Shown one piece after another: positions 34,924 through 43,501 of a stretch of 64,000 bases of DNA. A program made the position numbers and the translations under genes. The DNA comes from Acidovorax_G lacteus. GTDB taxonomy: Bacteria; Pseudomonadota; Gammaproteobacteria; Burkholderiales; Burkholderiaceae_C. The stretch is from contig NZ_BAABEX010000004.1 of the NCBI RefSeq assembly GCF_039540375.1, positions 62,001 through 126,000 on the forward strand, read 5' to 3'. Position 1 is the stretch's first letter. Every line of letters starts with the position of its first letter. The notes beneath the pieces were generated by a model. The model was not told where the DNA came from, did no database searches, and was given only the letters and a program-made list of their open reading frames with translations.

Positions 34924-36642
34924 TCAGGCCGTGGTGCTCAGCAACTGGCGCGCCACGGCTTCGCCGACCTTGATACCGTCCACCCCGGCCGACAGAATGC
35001 CGCCCGCATAGCTCGCGCCTTCGCCCGCCGGGTACAGGCCTGGGGTGTTCAGGCTTTGGAAGTCCTCGCCACGGCCGATTTTGAGCGGCGACGAGGTGCG
35101 CGTTTCCACGCCGGTCAGCACCGCATCGTGCATGTCAAAGCCTTTGATCTTGCGGCCGAACACGGGCAGCGCCTCGCGCAGCGCGGCGATGGCAAAGTCG
35201 GGCAGCGCAGCGTGCAGGTCGGTCAGCGTCACGCCTGGCTTGTACGAGGGCAGCACGCTGCCAAAGTCCTGCGAGGTGCGGCCTGCGATGAAGTCGCCCA
35301 CCAGCTGCCCCGGCGCGTTGTAGCTGCGCCCGCCCAGCACGTAGGCGTTGGATTCGAGCTGGCGCTGCAGCACGATGCCCGCCAGCGGGTGCACGCTGCC
35401 GTCCTCCAGCGCCTCGGCGCCGTAAGTGCGGCCCAGCGCGGCTTCAAACGCTGCAGGGTCGGTCGGGTAGTCGCGCGGTTCGATGGCCACCACCATGCCC
35501 GCGTTGGCATTGCGTTCGTTGCGCGAGTACTGGCTCATGCCGTTGGTGACAACGCGCTCTGGTTCGCTGGTGGCGGCCACCACGGTGCCGCCTGGGCACA
35601 TGCAGAAGCTGTAGACCGCGCGGCCATTGCTGGCGTGGTGCACGAGCTTGTAGTCGGCCGCGCCCAGCAGCGGGTGGCCTGCATGCTTGCCCCAGCGTGC
35701 GCGGTCGATCACGCCCTGCGGGTGTTCGATGCGAAAGCCCACCGAGAACGGCTTGGACTGCATCTGCACGCCCCGCTCATACAGCATGGCAAAGGTGTCC
35801 CGCGAGCTGTGGCCCAGCGCCATCACCACGTGGTCGGCGCGCAGCGTGTACGACTGGCTTGTGGCCTGGTCAAGCACCTGCAGCCCGCGCAGGTGGCGCT
35901 GCTCGCCTTCGCCTTCGATGAGCACGTCGGTCACGCGCTGCTCGAAGCGGATTTCGCCGCCCAGGGCAATGATCTGTTCACGCAGGTTTTCGACCACCTT
36001 CACCAGTTTGAAGGTGCCAATGTGAGGATGGGCGACGTAGAGGATTTCTTCGGGTGCTCCGGCCTTCACGAACTCCTGCATGACCTTGCGGCCAAGGTGG
36101 CGCGGGTCCTTGATCTGGCTGTAGAGCTTGCCGTCCGAGAACGTGCCCGCACCGCCTTCGCCAAACTGCACATTGCTCTCGGCCGTGAGTGTGCGCTTGC
36201 GCCACAGGCCCCAGGTGTCCTTGGTGCGTTCGCGCACCGTGCGGCCGCGTTCCAGCACCAGCGGCTTGAAGCCCATCTGGGCCAGCACCAGCGCGGCAAA
36301 GATGCCGCAGGGTCCGAAGCCCACCACCACCGGGCGCAGGGGCAGGTCGGCCGGGGCGTGGCCCACGGGTTTCCAGGCCATGTCGGGTGTGGGCTGGATG
36401 TGTGGGTGGACCGCAAATTTCGCCAGCAGCGCCGCCTCACGTTCGGGCTGGGCCAGCGTCACATCGACGATGTACACCGCCAGCAGGTCGGCCTTGCGGG
36501 CGTCGAAGCTGCGTTTGAAGACCTGCACGTCGGCCAGGTCGGCGGCAGAAAGGCCCAGGGCCTGGGCGGCGGCGGCGCGCAGCGGCGCCTCGGGGTGCTC
36601 GGCGGCTGCCAAGGGCAGCCGCAGTTCAGACAGTCGGATCAT
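34924..36642 (-). CDS. FAD-dependent oxidoreductase (COG2509-like)
   Basis: Large flavoprotein of 572 aa. After an N-terminal alpha/beta region (1-100) comes the FAD-binding motif VVVGFGPCGIFAALVLAQMG (about 106-125), then NVQFGEGGAGTFSDGKL, and a C-terminal LYPAGEGASYAGGILSAGVDG. These match the uncharacterised FAD-dependent dehydrogenase family COG2509. Its substrate is unknown. It is divergent from the four-gene cluster starting at 37010, sharing a 367-bp intergenic region. Confidence 0.87.
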   Translation of the reverse strand: MIRLSELRLPLAAAEHPEAPLRAAAAQALGLSAADLADVQVFKRSFDARKADLLAVYIVDVTLAQPEREAALLAKFAVHPHIQPTPDMAWKPVGHAPADLPLRPVVVGFGPCGIFAALVLAQMGFKPLVLERGRTVRERTKDTWGLWRKRTLTAESNVQFGEGGAGTFSDGKLYSQIKDPRHLGRKVMQEFVKAGAPEEILYVAHPHIGTFKLVKVVENLREQIIALGGEIRFEQRVTDVLIEGEGEQRHLRGLQVLDQATSQSYTLRADHVVMALGHSSRDTFAMLYERGVQMQSKPFSVGFRIEHPQGVIDRARWGKHAGHPLLGAADYKLVHHASNGRAVYSFCMCPGGTVVAATSEPERVVTNGMSQYSRNERNANAGMVVAIEPRDYPTDPAAFEAALGRTYGAEALEDGSVHPLAGIVLQRQLESNAYVLGGRSYNAPGQLVGDFIAGRTSQDFGSVLPSYKPGVTLTDLHAALPDFAIAALREALPVFGRKIKGFDMHDAVLTGVETRTSSPLKIGRGEDFQSLNTPGLYPAGEGASYAGGILSAGVDGIKVGEAVARQLLSTTA

Positions 36643-36763
36643 CTTGTGCAGGCCCGTGTCGATCGGGCGGAAGCAATGGTGGTCGGGGCCGGATCATACG
36701 GGTTTGATCACTCCGCGCGATGGGGCCCGTGTTGTCTCAGATGCGACGGAATCTGAATGCTCC

Positions 36764-36806
36764 TGAAAAAATAGCACGTCGTGCTTGATTTCCGGTCATC
36801 GTAGCG
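36764..36806. repeat. Degraded interspersed hairpin repeat
   Basis: Half-copy: TGAAAAAATAGCACGTCGTG then CTTGATTTCCGG... It keeps the A-rich flank and ATAGCACG...CGTGCTTG core, but the second arm is lost. Confidence 0.55.
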
Positions 36807-36873
36807 GCTTATCATCGCCGCCGCCTCTGGCGAATCGATCGGTTTGTTCGGACTTTTGAGGCCATGGGCCATG

Positions 36874-36896
36874 GCGCTTGACATTCTGTCAAGCGC
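36874..36896. promoter_or_regulatory. Perfect inverted repeat upstream of the four-gene cluster
   Basis: GCGCTTGAC-ATTCT-GTCAAGCGC, 9-bp arms with no mismatch and a 5-nt centre. The left half contains TTGACA (36878-36883), a consensus -35, but no clear -10 is seen 17 nt on. It is 113 nt before the ATG of gene A. The HTH protein encoded at 38420 is a candidate binder. Confidence 0.55.
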
Positions 36897-37009
36897 GTCA
36901 CAAGGGATGTGGACAACTCCGAGAGGGCCAAGGCCACTGGTACCGCCAACAATCAGCACATCAGGCTCTCGCATCTGTCGCCTTCCGCACTTTTCTCACT
37001 TCGCTGACC

Positions 37010-37861
37010 ATGTCTCAGAACGCCTATTCGCTCGACCTTTTCTTCCACACGCCGATCCAGCTCAGAACGGCGCAACTGTTGTATCAGTACCTGGCGGCGG
37101 GGAACACCGAGCAAGCCCAACGCTGGGGCGCAGAGCTGGGGGTGACCGACCTCAACACCTTGTGGGACGAGGATTGGATCAACCACCAGGTCTCGCCAGC
37201 GTCCACACACCTGGCCCTGGAGTTTGAGACCAGCGCGCATGGCGACATGCCGTTCGGGCTTCTGGAGACGCTGTTTGCCCATGGATTGCGCGCGGCCGTG
37301 CTGGAGGTGTTCTACGACCAGGTGGGCGAGACCGAGCGCATGCATTTCGACCGCGGGCAATGGGTGTCGCGTCAGGCGTTCTACACAGCCCAGCCGGAAC
37401 TGCGCCGCGTGTCCGAGCCGTCAGAGGCTGCAGGCGGGCCAGAGGACGATGGCGAAGATCCCTATGACTACTCCAAGGACCCGGACAAGCCGATCTCGGT
37501 CGCCGCGCTGCGCAAGCAGGAAGAAAAACGCAAGCGCGAAGCCGAAGAGGCGGTCAAGGCCTTCCTGGGCATGGCGAGTGCCATGGGCAAAAGCGGGGGC
37601 TCGCCGGTGCAGGGGCTCATCGGAGCGCTGCTGGTGCGCGCGGGCCTCAAAGGCCTGCTGCATGCGGCGGTGTTCACGCTGGTGACCGTGCTGCTGTTCA
37701 AGGGCTTTTGGCTCTGGATGGGCCTGGGGATTGCGTTGGCCGTGGCACTGCCCCTGTACTACATCGTCACCGAACACAAGGCGCTGACCGGAGGCGGTGG
37801 CGATGACGACAACGACTCTGCCGATGGGGCTGAGACGGTTCCGGAAGTGGCCCCCCGATAA
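37010..37861 (+). CDS. Cluster gene A: unknown protein with C-terminal membrane hairpin
   Basis: Unrecognised 283-aa protein. The N-terminal soluble domain (1-130) has alternating strand/helix patterns (THLALEFETSAHGDMPFGLL); a weak likeness to YubB-type ferredoxin folds is a guess only. It is followed by an acidic linker (EDDGEDPYDYSKD), a charged helix (KQEEKRKREAEEAVKAF, about 170-187), then two hydrophobic helices (about 216-254) and an acidic tail with four Asp in a row. It is probably an inner-membrane protein with cytoplasmic head. First of four same-strand genes; the next starts 34 nt after its stop. A longer upstream frame exists, but ATG 37010 begins the coherent protein. Confidence 0.7.
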   Translation: MSQNAYSLDLFFHTPIQLRTAQLLYQYLAAGNTEQAQRWGAELGVTDLNTLWDEDWINHQVSPASTHLALEFETSAHGDMPFGLLETLFAHGLRAAVLEVFYDQVGETERMHFDRGQWVSRQAFYTAQPELRRVSEPSEAAGGPEDDGEDPYDYSKDPDKPISVAALRKQEEKRKREAEEAVKAFLGMASAMGKSGGSPVQGLIGALLVRAGLKGLLHAAVFTLVTVLLFKGFWLWMGLGIALAVALPLYYIVTEHKALTGGGGDDDNDSADGAETVPEVAPR

Positions 37862-37895
37862 GACACACAGAGTACTCACTGAGGAGAACAAGGAC

Positions 37896-38348
37896 ATGCT
37901 GACGCAAATCGAATGGTGGGGTGGGGTGATTTTTGTGCTGGGCGCACTGGTCTACCGGATGGCCATGGGCATGCTGGAGAGACCCGCGAAGGGCATTCCG
38001 TGGTACTGGCTGATGATGCAGGTGTTCTTTTTCGCACCGGCCGTGCTGCTGGCCGGTTACTTCTATCCGCTCACGCAGCCCGCGCTGCAGTATGGCTATC
38101 TGGCGCTGCTGGCCATCTCGCTGCTGGTGGTAGGCGGGATGCTGGTGCAGGAGCTCATCGGTGATGCGGATGAGGAGGCACCAGATAGCCGCCAGGCCAG
38201 CGCAGCGGGGGAGGGCGACACGACCGATGACGAGAAATCCAGCGTGGTCAGCTCAGTTGTGGGGCTGGTGATGCTGTACAGCCCCGTGCTGGTGGCGTGC
38301 GGACTGGCCAGCATGAAGGCGTGGCCCATCCTGCAGTCGCTGCTGTAG
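37896..38348 (+). CDS. Cluster gene B: small four-helix membrane protein
   Basis: Unrecognised 150-aa protein with four predicted membrane helices: WWGGVIFVLGALVYRMAMGM, LMMQVFFFAPAVLLAGYFYP, YGYLALLAISLLVVGGMLVQ and VVGLVMLYSPVLVACGLASM. An acidic polar loop of about 30 residues separates the third and fourth. AAGGA just before the ATG supports this start. Its small size and place between two regulators or ATPases suggest a membrane subunit or signal-transducing part of the cluster. Confidence 0.7.
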   Translation: MLTQIEWWGGVIFVLGALVYRMAMGMLERPAKGIPWYWLMMQVFFFAPAVLLAGYFYPLTQPALQYGYLALLAISLLVVGGMLVQELIGDADEEAPDSRQASAAGEGDTTDDEKSSVVSSVVGLVMLYSPVLVACGLASMKAWPILQSLL

Positions 38349-38419
38349 CCATGGCGCGTCGCACCGCAGGCGAATCCCCGGGGTCAGCGCGACCGATTCT
38401 GCTAGCCACCTGAGCATCC

Positions 38420-39655
38420 ATGGCCACCGATTCCTTTGCCGATCTGCTCTCGGTGTACATGCGCCGCATCCGTGCCAGCGCCGCAGGCGTCGCGACCGAG
38501 ATCGGCCTGAGCCGCGAGGCCGTGAACAACTGGCGCAACGGCATCTCGGCTCCGAACCCACGCTCGCGAGACAAGCTCGTGGCGTGCACGCGTTACCTGC
38601 GCCTGACCGAAGGTGAGGCCAACCGCTTGCTCAGTGCCGCCGGTTTTGCGCCGGAGTTTCCGCTGCAGGCCGAATCGGTGGGCGAGCCGCCATTTGCGGG
38701 GTTTCAGGACAAGGTGTTCGCCCAACTCGCGCAGGCCATGCCGTACCCGATTGCGCTGCTGCTCTCGCCTGCGCACTGGGGGCAGCCGCCGTTTCGGTAC
38801 GAGCTGCTGCGGCGTGCCCGCGCGCAGTACGGTGAGGGCTCGGTGCTGCACATCCAGCCGCCCTACAGCGTCAGCACCGAGCCTGCCGATTACTTCGCTG
38901 CCATCGCGCGCCAATGCGGTTTGGGCGATGTGGCGTCGGATTACGAGTTCGAGTCGGCACTGGAGCGGCGACTGCTGGGCGGTGAACGCATCTTCTGCCT
39001 GGTCAGCCGCTTTGAGCAGGGCACGCCCGCACTGCGCGAGACGCTGGCGGGCATCCTGCGCAGCCTCAGCGAGATGCACAGCGGCCGTCTGCACCTGCTG
39101 CTGTGCGGCGGCGAAGCGCTTGCAGACCTCAAATACCGCAGCGGAGATCTCTCGCTGCTCAACATTGCGCACGTCCACCACTGGCCCGACCCGACGCTCG
39201 ACGATCTCATGCAACTGGCACAGCTGCGCTGGCCCGAGCACACATGGACAGCGTCTGTCGTGGCGGTGCTCGAGACCCTCAGCGGGGGTCACCCTGCGCT
39301 CTTCGAGGAAGGGCTGCAGTGGCTGGTGGACCATCTCGGCCCTGAAGCCAGCCTGCACGAAGGGCATGCCGCCTTCGGCGCGCTGCACACCCACTTGGCC
39401 AGCAGCCCGCGCCTGTGGCAAACGTTTCTGCCGCTGGCGCAGACGCCCGCCACCCGAGCGCGTCTGCAACAGCTGCTGCAGGCCGACGACCTGGGACGCG
39501 CTCGCCCCTATCTGCAGGACGACGCTTTGCGCAGCCTGTTCTGGGGCAACCTGATCCATGCCCGTGGCGCTGGCGATGCAGCGCGGCTGCACTGGCGCAG
39601 CCCCACGGTGCGCGAGGCGGGCCGCATGGTGCTGGAATCATGCTCGACCGACTGA
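38420..39655 (+). CDS. Cluster gene C: HTH protein with degraded NTPase domain
   Basis: 411 aa. Residues 1-75 form an Xre-like helix-turn-helix (GVATEIGLSREAVNNWRNGI) followed by a helical segment. The rest looks like an AAA/STAND-type fold, but the P-loop position (about 113-131, LLLSPAHWGQPPFRYELL) has no GK[ST], and the Walker B position (190-201, RIFCLVSRFEQG) has no acidic pair, so ATP hydrolysis is unlikely. It overlaps the start of the intact NTPase gene D by 16 nt, so the two are translationally coupled and probably bind each other. It could be the DNA-binding arm of a membrane-signalling pair. Confidence 0.7.
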   Translation: MATDSFADLLSVYMRRIRASAAGVATEIGLSREAVNNWRNGISAPNPRSRDKLVACTRYLRLTEGEANRLLSAAGFAPEFPLQAESVGEPPFAGFQDKVFAQLAQAMPYPIALLLSPAHWGQPPFRYELLRRARAQYGEGSVLHIQPPYSVSTEPADYFAAIARQCGLGDVASDYEFESALERRLLGGERIFCLVSRFEQGTPALRETLAGILRSLSEMHSGRLHLLLCGGEALADLKYRSGDLSLLNIAHVHHWPDPTLDDLMQLAQLRWPEHTWTASVVAVLETLSGGHPALFEEGLQWLVDHLGPEASLHEGHAAFGALHTHLASSPRLWQTFLPLAQTPATRARLQQLLQADDLGRARPYLQDDALRSLFWGNLIHARGAGDAARLHWRSPTVREAGRMVLESCSTD

Positions 39656-41847
39656 GCGGCTGGCTCTCGAAGCCCTTCTTGCGTGGAGCGGTGATCGCAC
39701 TGCTCACACTGTTTGTGGCCAGCGCACTGTTCACGCCCCAGCACAACCCGGCCACACGGGGGCGATTCCTCGCAGCCATGAATGCGGGACCCGTGTGGGG
39801 CGAGCTGCTGCAGTGGCGCGCGGCCATGGTGCAGGCGCGCAACGAACAGGGCCGCTGGCCCGACGACATCCAGCCCTACGCGCCTGCCATTCCCAATCCC
39901 CAGCTGCGTGTGACGTCTCCGCGTCCCAACGTGCTGCAGGCCGACATCGCCCGCAACCCCGAGCTGGGCCGGCTGGCGGGCACACAGGTGCTGGTCGAGC
40001 TGCAGCCGGGTGGCCACGAATGGTCGTGCAGGCCGGGGCATCCGCCCTTTCCTGCGGGCTATCTGCCCCTCAACTGCCGGCAAGGCGCCGCCCACGATCT
40101 GGAGTCTGCCGCACCTGTCCCGGTGGGAGATCCGTTCGCGGGTCTTCGCTCGGTCATGCTGTGGTGCGCCATCCTGTTTGCAGCGGCGGCCGTGCTGTGG
40201 GTGGTGCGCCATCCACTGATCGGGGCGGGCCAGCTGCGTCCCGCGCGGCTGCGCCGCACACCCCTGGCGCGCCTGCCACGCCTGGACCGGCTGCTGCGCT
40301 GGCTGCGTCGGCTGGAGCCCACGCTGCTGGCCGCCGACGTCCGCATGGCAGACTGGCGCCGCGCGGTGTTGTGCGCCCAGGCACGCGGGGTCGATCGCGC
40401 CCATGCCCTGGCGAGCGCGCTGGCCGAACGCGTGTCGGCCCGCTGCAAGCCCAACGCCGATTGGACGCTACCCGGAGCCGTGTTCGAGTGGCAGTTCCCG
40501 GCCGATCTGCCGGTGTCGCTGGACCGGTGCCTGGTGTTCGTGCCCGCGCCCGGCATGGACGAAGCCACGGTGCTGCGCCAGCTGCGCGCGGTGCAGACGG
40601 GCAGCGATGTGCTGCTGATCCTGTGCGAGCACAGCGTGGACACCCCCTGGCCTTTGCTGCATGCCCATGCACAGGACCGCGCCAACCTGCATGTGTTGGT
40701 GGACAGCGCCCAGCAGACCGAATGGCTGATCGGCGGTCAGGCGCTGCAACTGCTGTTGCGCCTGCTGGCCGAGCAGTTGCGCATCACCCGCATTTCGCCC
40801 TACCAGACGCGTGGCGGCGTCACGCGCGAGGGGGCCTTCTTTGGCCGCGCACAGTTGCTGGCCCGGGTGGTGTCGCGCGAGCCCGCCAACTACCTGGTCG
40901 TGGGCGGTCGGCAGTTGGGCAAGAGCAGCTTGCTCAAAGCCGTGCAGCGGCGCCTGCAAGGGCACCCGCAGGTGGTGTGCCACTACGTCTCGCTGCGGGA
41001 CCACCGGCTGGCGCCCCGCATGGCCTTGCAGTTCGGCCTGCCGCCGGACACACCGCTGGAGGCCATCGTCTCGCACCTGCAGTCGCAGTTCCAGGGCCAG
41101 CGCGTGGTGCTGCTGATCGATGAGGCCGACCTGTTCTTCCGGGACGAATCGCGCAGCGGGTATGCGCAGCTGTCCACCTTGCGGGCGCTCAGTGAGGAAG
41201 GGCGCTGCTGGTTCATGCTGGCAGGCTTCTGGGACCTGTATGCCGCGGCTGTGCTCGACTACCAGAGCCCGCTGCGCAACTTTGGCGAAGTGCTGGCCAT
41301 TGGCGGCCTCGAGCGCGCGGCCTGCGTCGAACTGGCCACCGAGCCGCTGCGCCGGATGCGCCTGGGTTTTGACCATCCGCGCCTGGTGGAGCGGCTCGTC
41401 GATGCCAGCGGGCAACGTGCCAACCTGGTGGCCATCCTGTGCCAGGAATGTCTGGAGGCTCTGCTCCCGGGAGAGCGCGTGATCGAGGCGCGCCACCTCG
41501 AGCAGGCGCTGGCGTCGCAGCCCGTGCAGGACGCGCTGGCGGGCTGGGGACGCCTGAGCCACGATGAAGAGGCCTGCCGCCTTGACCGCATCGTGGTGTA
41601 CCACACGGCCCTGACCGGGCAGACCAGCCTCATGGCCCTGACCGACTTGCTGCGCCAGCACGGCATCGACGGGGATGCGCAGGCCCTGCGCCAGTCCATG
41701 GCCCGCCTGCAGCTGGCCTATGTGCTGCGCAAGCAGGATGCCGACTACCGCTTTGCCGTACCGCTGCTGCAGGCGCAATTCGAGAGCGCCGAGGTCACGC
41801 TGCTGCTGCAACAGGAACTGCGGGCGCTGGCCAGGCAGGCCCGCTGA
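39640..41847 (+). CDS. Cluster gene D: membrane P-loop NTPase with pilin-like periplasmic domain
   Basis: 735 aa. Membrane helix at about 14-31; periplasmic domain (32-168) resembling the C-terminal part of type IV pilins: WRAAMVQARNEQGRWPDD at its start and GHEWSCRPG...YLPLNCR at its end, giving the two-Cys pilin loop. Second helix at about 169-190, then a cytoplasmic region and an AAA/STAND-type ATPase: YFFGRAQ-like entry (GAFFGRAQLLARVV), Walker A GGRQLGKSS (K428), Walker B VVLLIDEAD (489-497), and winged-helix-like C-terminus. The start at 39640 overlaps gene C; the frame is open further upstream but codes for nothing sensible there. Function unknown; best guess is a membrane sensor or assembly ATPase. 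Confidence 0.75.
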   Translation: MLDRLSGWLSKPFLRGAVIALLTLFVASALFTPQHNPATRGRFLAAMNAGPVWGELLQWRAAMVQARNEQGRWPDDIQPYAPAIPNPQLRVTSPRPNVLQADIARNPELGRLAGTQVLVELQPGGHEWSCRPGHPPFPAGYLPLNCRQGAAHDLESAAPVPVGDPFAGLRSVMLWCAILFAAAAVLWVVRHPLIGAGQLRPARLRRTPLARLPRLDRLLRWLRRLEPTLLAADVRMADWRRAVLCAQARGVDRAHALASALAERVSARCKPNADWTLPGAVFEWQFPADLPVSLDRCLVFVPAPGMDEATVLRQLRAVQTGSDVLLILCEHSVDTPWPLLHAHAQDRANLHVLVDSAQQTEWLIGGQALQLLLRLLAEQLRITRISPYQTRGGVTREGAFFGRAQLLARVVSREPANYLVVGGRQLGKSSLLKAVQRRLQGHPQVVCHYVSLRDHRLAPRMALQFGLPPDTPLEAIVSHLQSQFQGQRVVLLIDEADLFFRDESRSGYAQLSTLRALSEEGRCWFMLAGFWDLYAAAVLDYQSPLRNFGEVLAIGGLERAACVELATEPLRRMRLGFDHPRLVERLVDASGQRANLVAILCQECLEALLPGERVIEARHLEQALASQPVQDALAGWGRLSHDEEACRLDRIVVYHTALTGQTSLMALTDLLRQHGIDGDAQALRQSMARLQLAYVLRKQDADYRFAVPLLQAQFESAEVTLLLQQELRALARQAR

Positions 41848-41852
41848 TCGTT

Positions 41853-41910
41853 ATCAAATCGACTGTTCGTGCTTGCCAGGCAAGCACGACGTGCTATGGT
41901 TTTTGATGGT
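41853..41910. repeat. Interspersed hairpin repeat between convergent genes
   Basis: Core CGTGCTTG-CCAGG-CAAGCACG (41868-41888) with ATCAAATCGACTGTT on the left and CTATGGTTTTTGATGG on the right. It sits between the ends of cluster gene D and cysK, where it could end transcription from both sides. Confidence 0.8.
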
Positions 41911-41929
41911 TTCGGTCGGACGGGCCAGC

Positions 41930-42847
<918 letters not shown>

Positions 42848-42953
42848 GGCGTCTCCTGTGGTTCGGGTGGGCAAGGGGTGGGACGATTCTGGCCCAGGCC
42901 TGCGCGCTTGCAAACCATAAGCTTATGGCGACCCCCAGGGGGCAGCGCTCGGG

Positions 42954-42959
42954 GATAAT
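42954..42959 (+). promoter_or_regulatory. -10 box of rnpB
   Basis: GATAAT, 7 nt before the first base of the predicted RNase P RNA at 42967. No recognisable -35. Its distance to the mature 5' end makes it a calibration point for -10 to start spacing in this genome. Confidence 0.65.
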
Positions 42960-42966
42960 GCACCCT

Positions 42967-43404
42967 GTGAAGCACGCCAGACCGCCGCTGGTGCAATCTG
43001 GGAAACCAGGCACTGGAGGAACGTCCGGACTGCACAGGACAGCGTAGCAGCTAACGGCTGCCCACCGTGAGGTGAGGATCAGAGCAACAGAGACGAGTTC
43101 GAGCGTGGAAGGGCCCACCAGGGGTGTTCTGCGGTTCGCCGGCGCAAGCCGGCGCGGCTGGCGCAAGCCAGACGGTGACGGGCGATGAGCCCGGAACAAC
43201 GCAGTCACCTCGGGCGCTTCGCGCCCGAGGTGAAACGGGCAATCTCTACGCGCAGCAATACCAAGTAGGCCAGCGTTGATGTGGTTCCGCAGAGCTGGCG
43301 GGTAGGTAGCACCGAGCCGGGTGGGCGACCCCCGGCCCAGATGAATGGCGGTCACGCTGCGGGACACCGCAGTGCACAGAATCCGGCTTATCGGCGCGCT
43401 TCAC
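42967..43404 (+). ncRNA. rnpB: RNase P RNA component, bacterial type A
   Basis: Catalytic RNA that trims the 5' ends of tRNAs. Conserved blocks are clear: GAGGAACGTCCGGACTGCAC (about 43015), AGAGCAACAGAGACGAG (43081), AACGGGCAATCTCTACGC (43234), and AGATGAATGGCGGTCACG with CACAGAATCCGGCTTAT near the 3' end. The ends pair as the P1 helix: GTGAAGC at 42967 with GCTTCAC ending at 43404. At about 438 nt it is longer than the 377-nt E. coli RNA, mainly through extra hairpins around 43133-43175 and 43206-43235. A short T run follows the 3' end. Confidence 0.96.
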
Positions 43405-43501
43405 ACTTTTCTGCTTCCACGTGCTGCGGGCCTGGGTGTCTGCGCACGTGGCGGCGCTCCACCTCTTCCACGCCCCATTGCCAGCGTCGCCGGGGCTGTG
43501 G

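Larger units (their letters stand above)
36643..37009. other. 367-bp divergent intergenic region
   Basis: Between the FAD protein gene (minus) and gene A of the unusual cluster (plus). Holds a degraded hairpin repeat (36764-36806) and a perfect inverted repeat (36874-36896) that contains TTGACA. No protein-like frame. Confidence 0.6.

Noticed and set aside
37010..37400. Assigning gene A to the YubB/DUF1281 family
   Set aside because: Only a loose strand-helix-strand pattern is shared; the family's hallmark tryptophan motifs are not seen.
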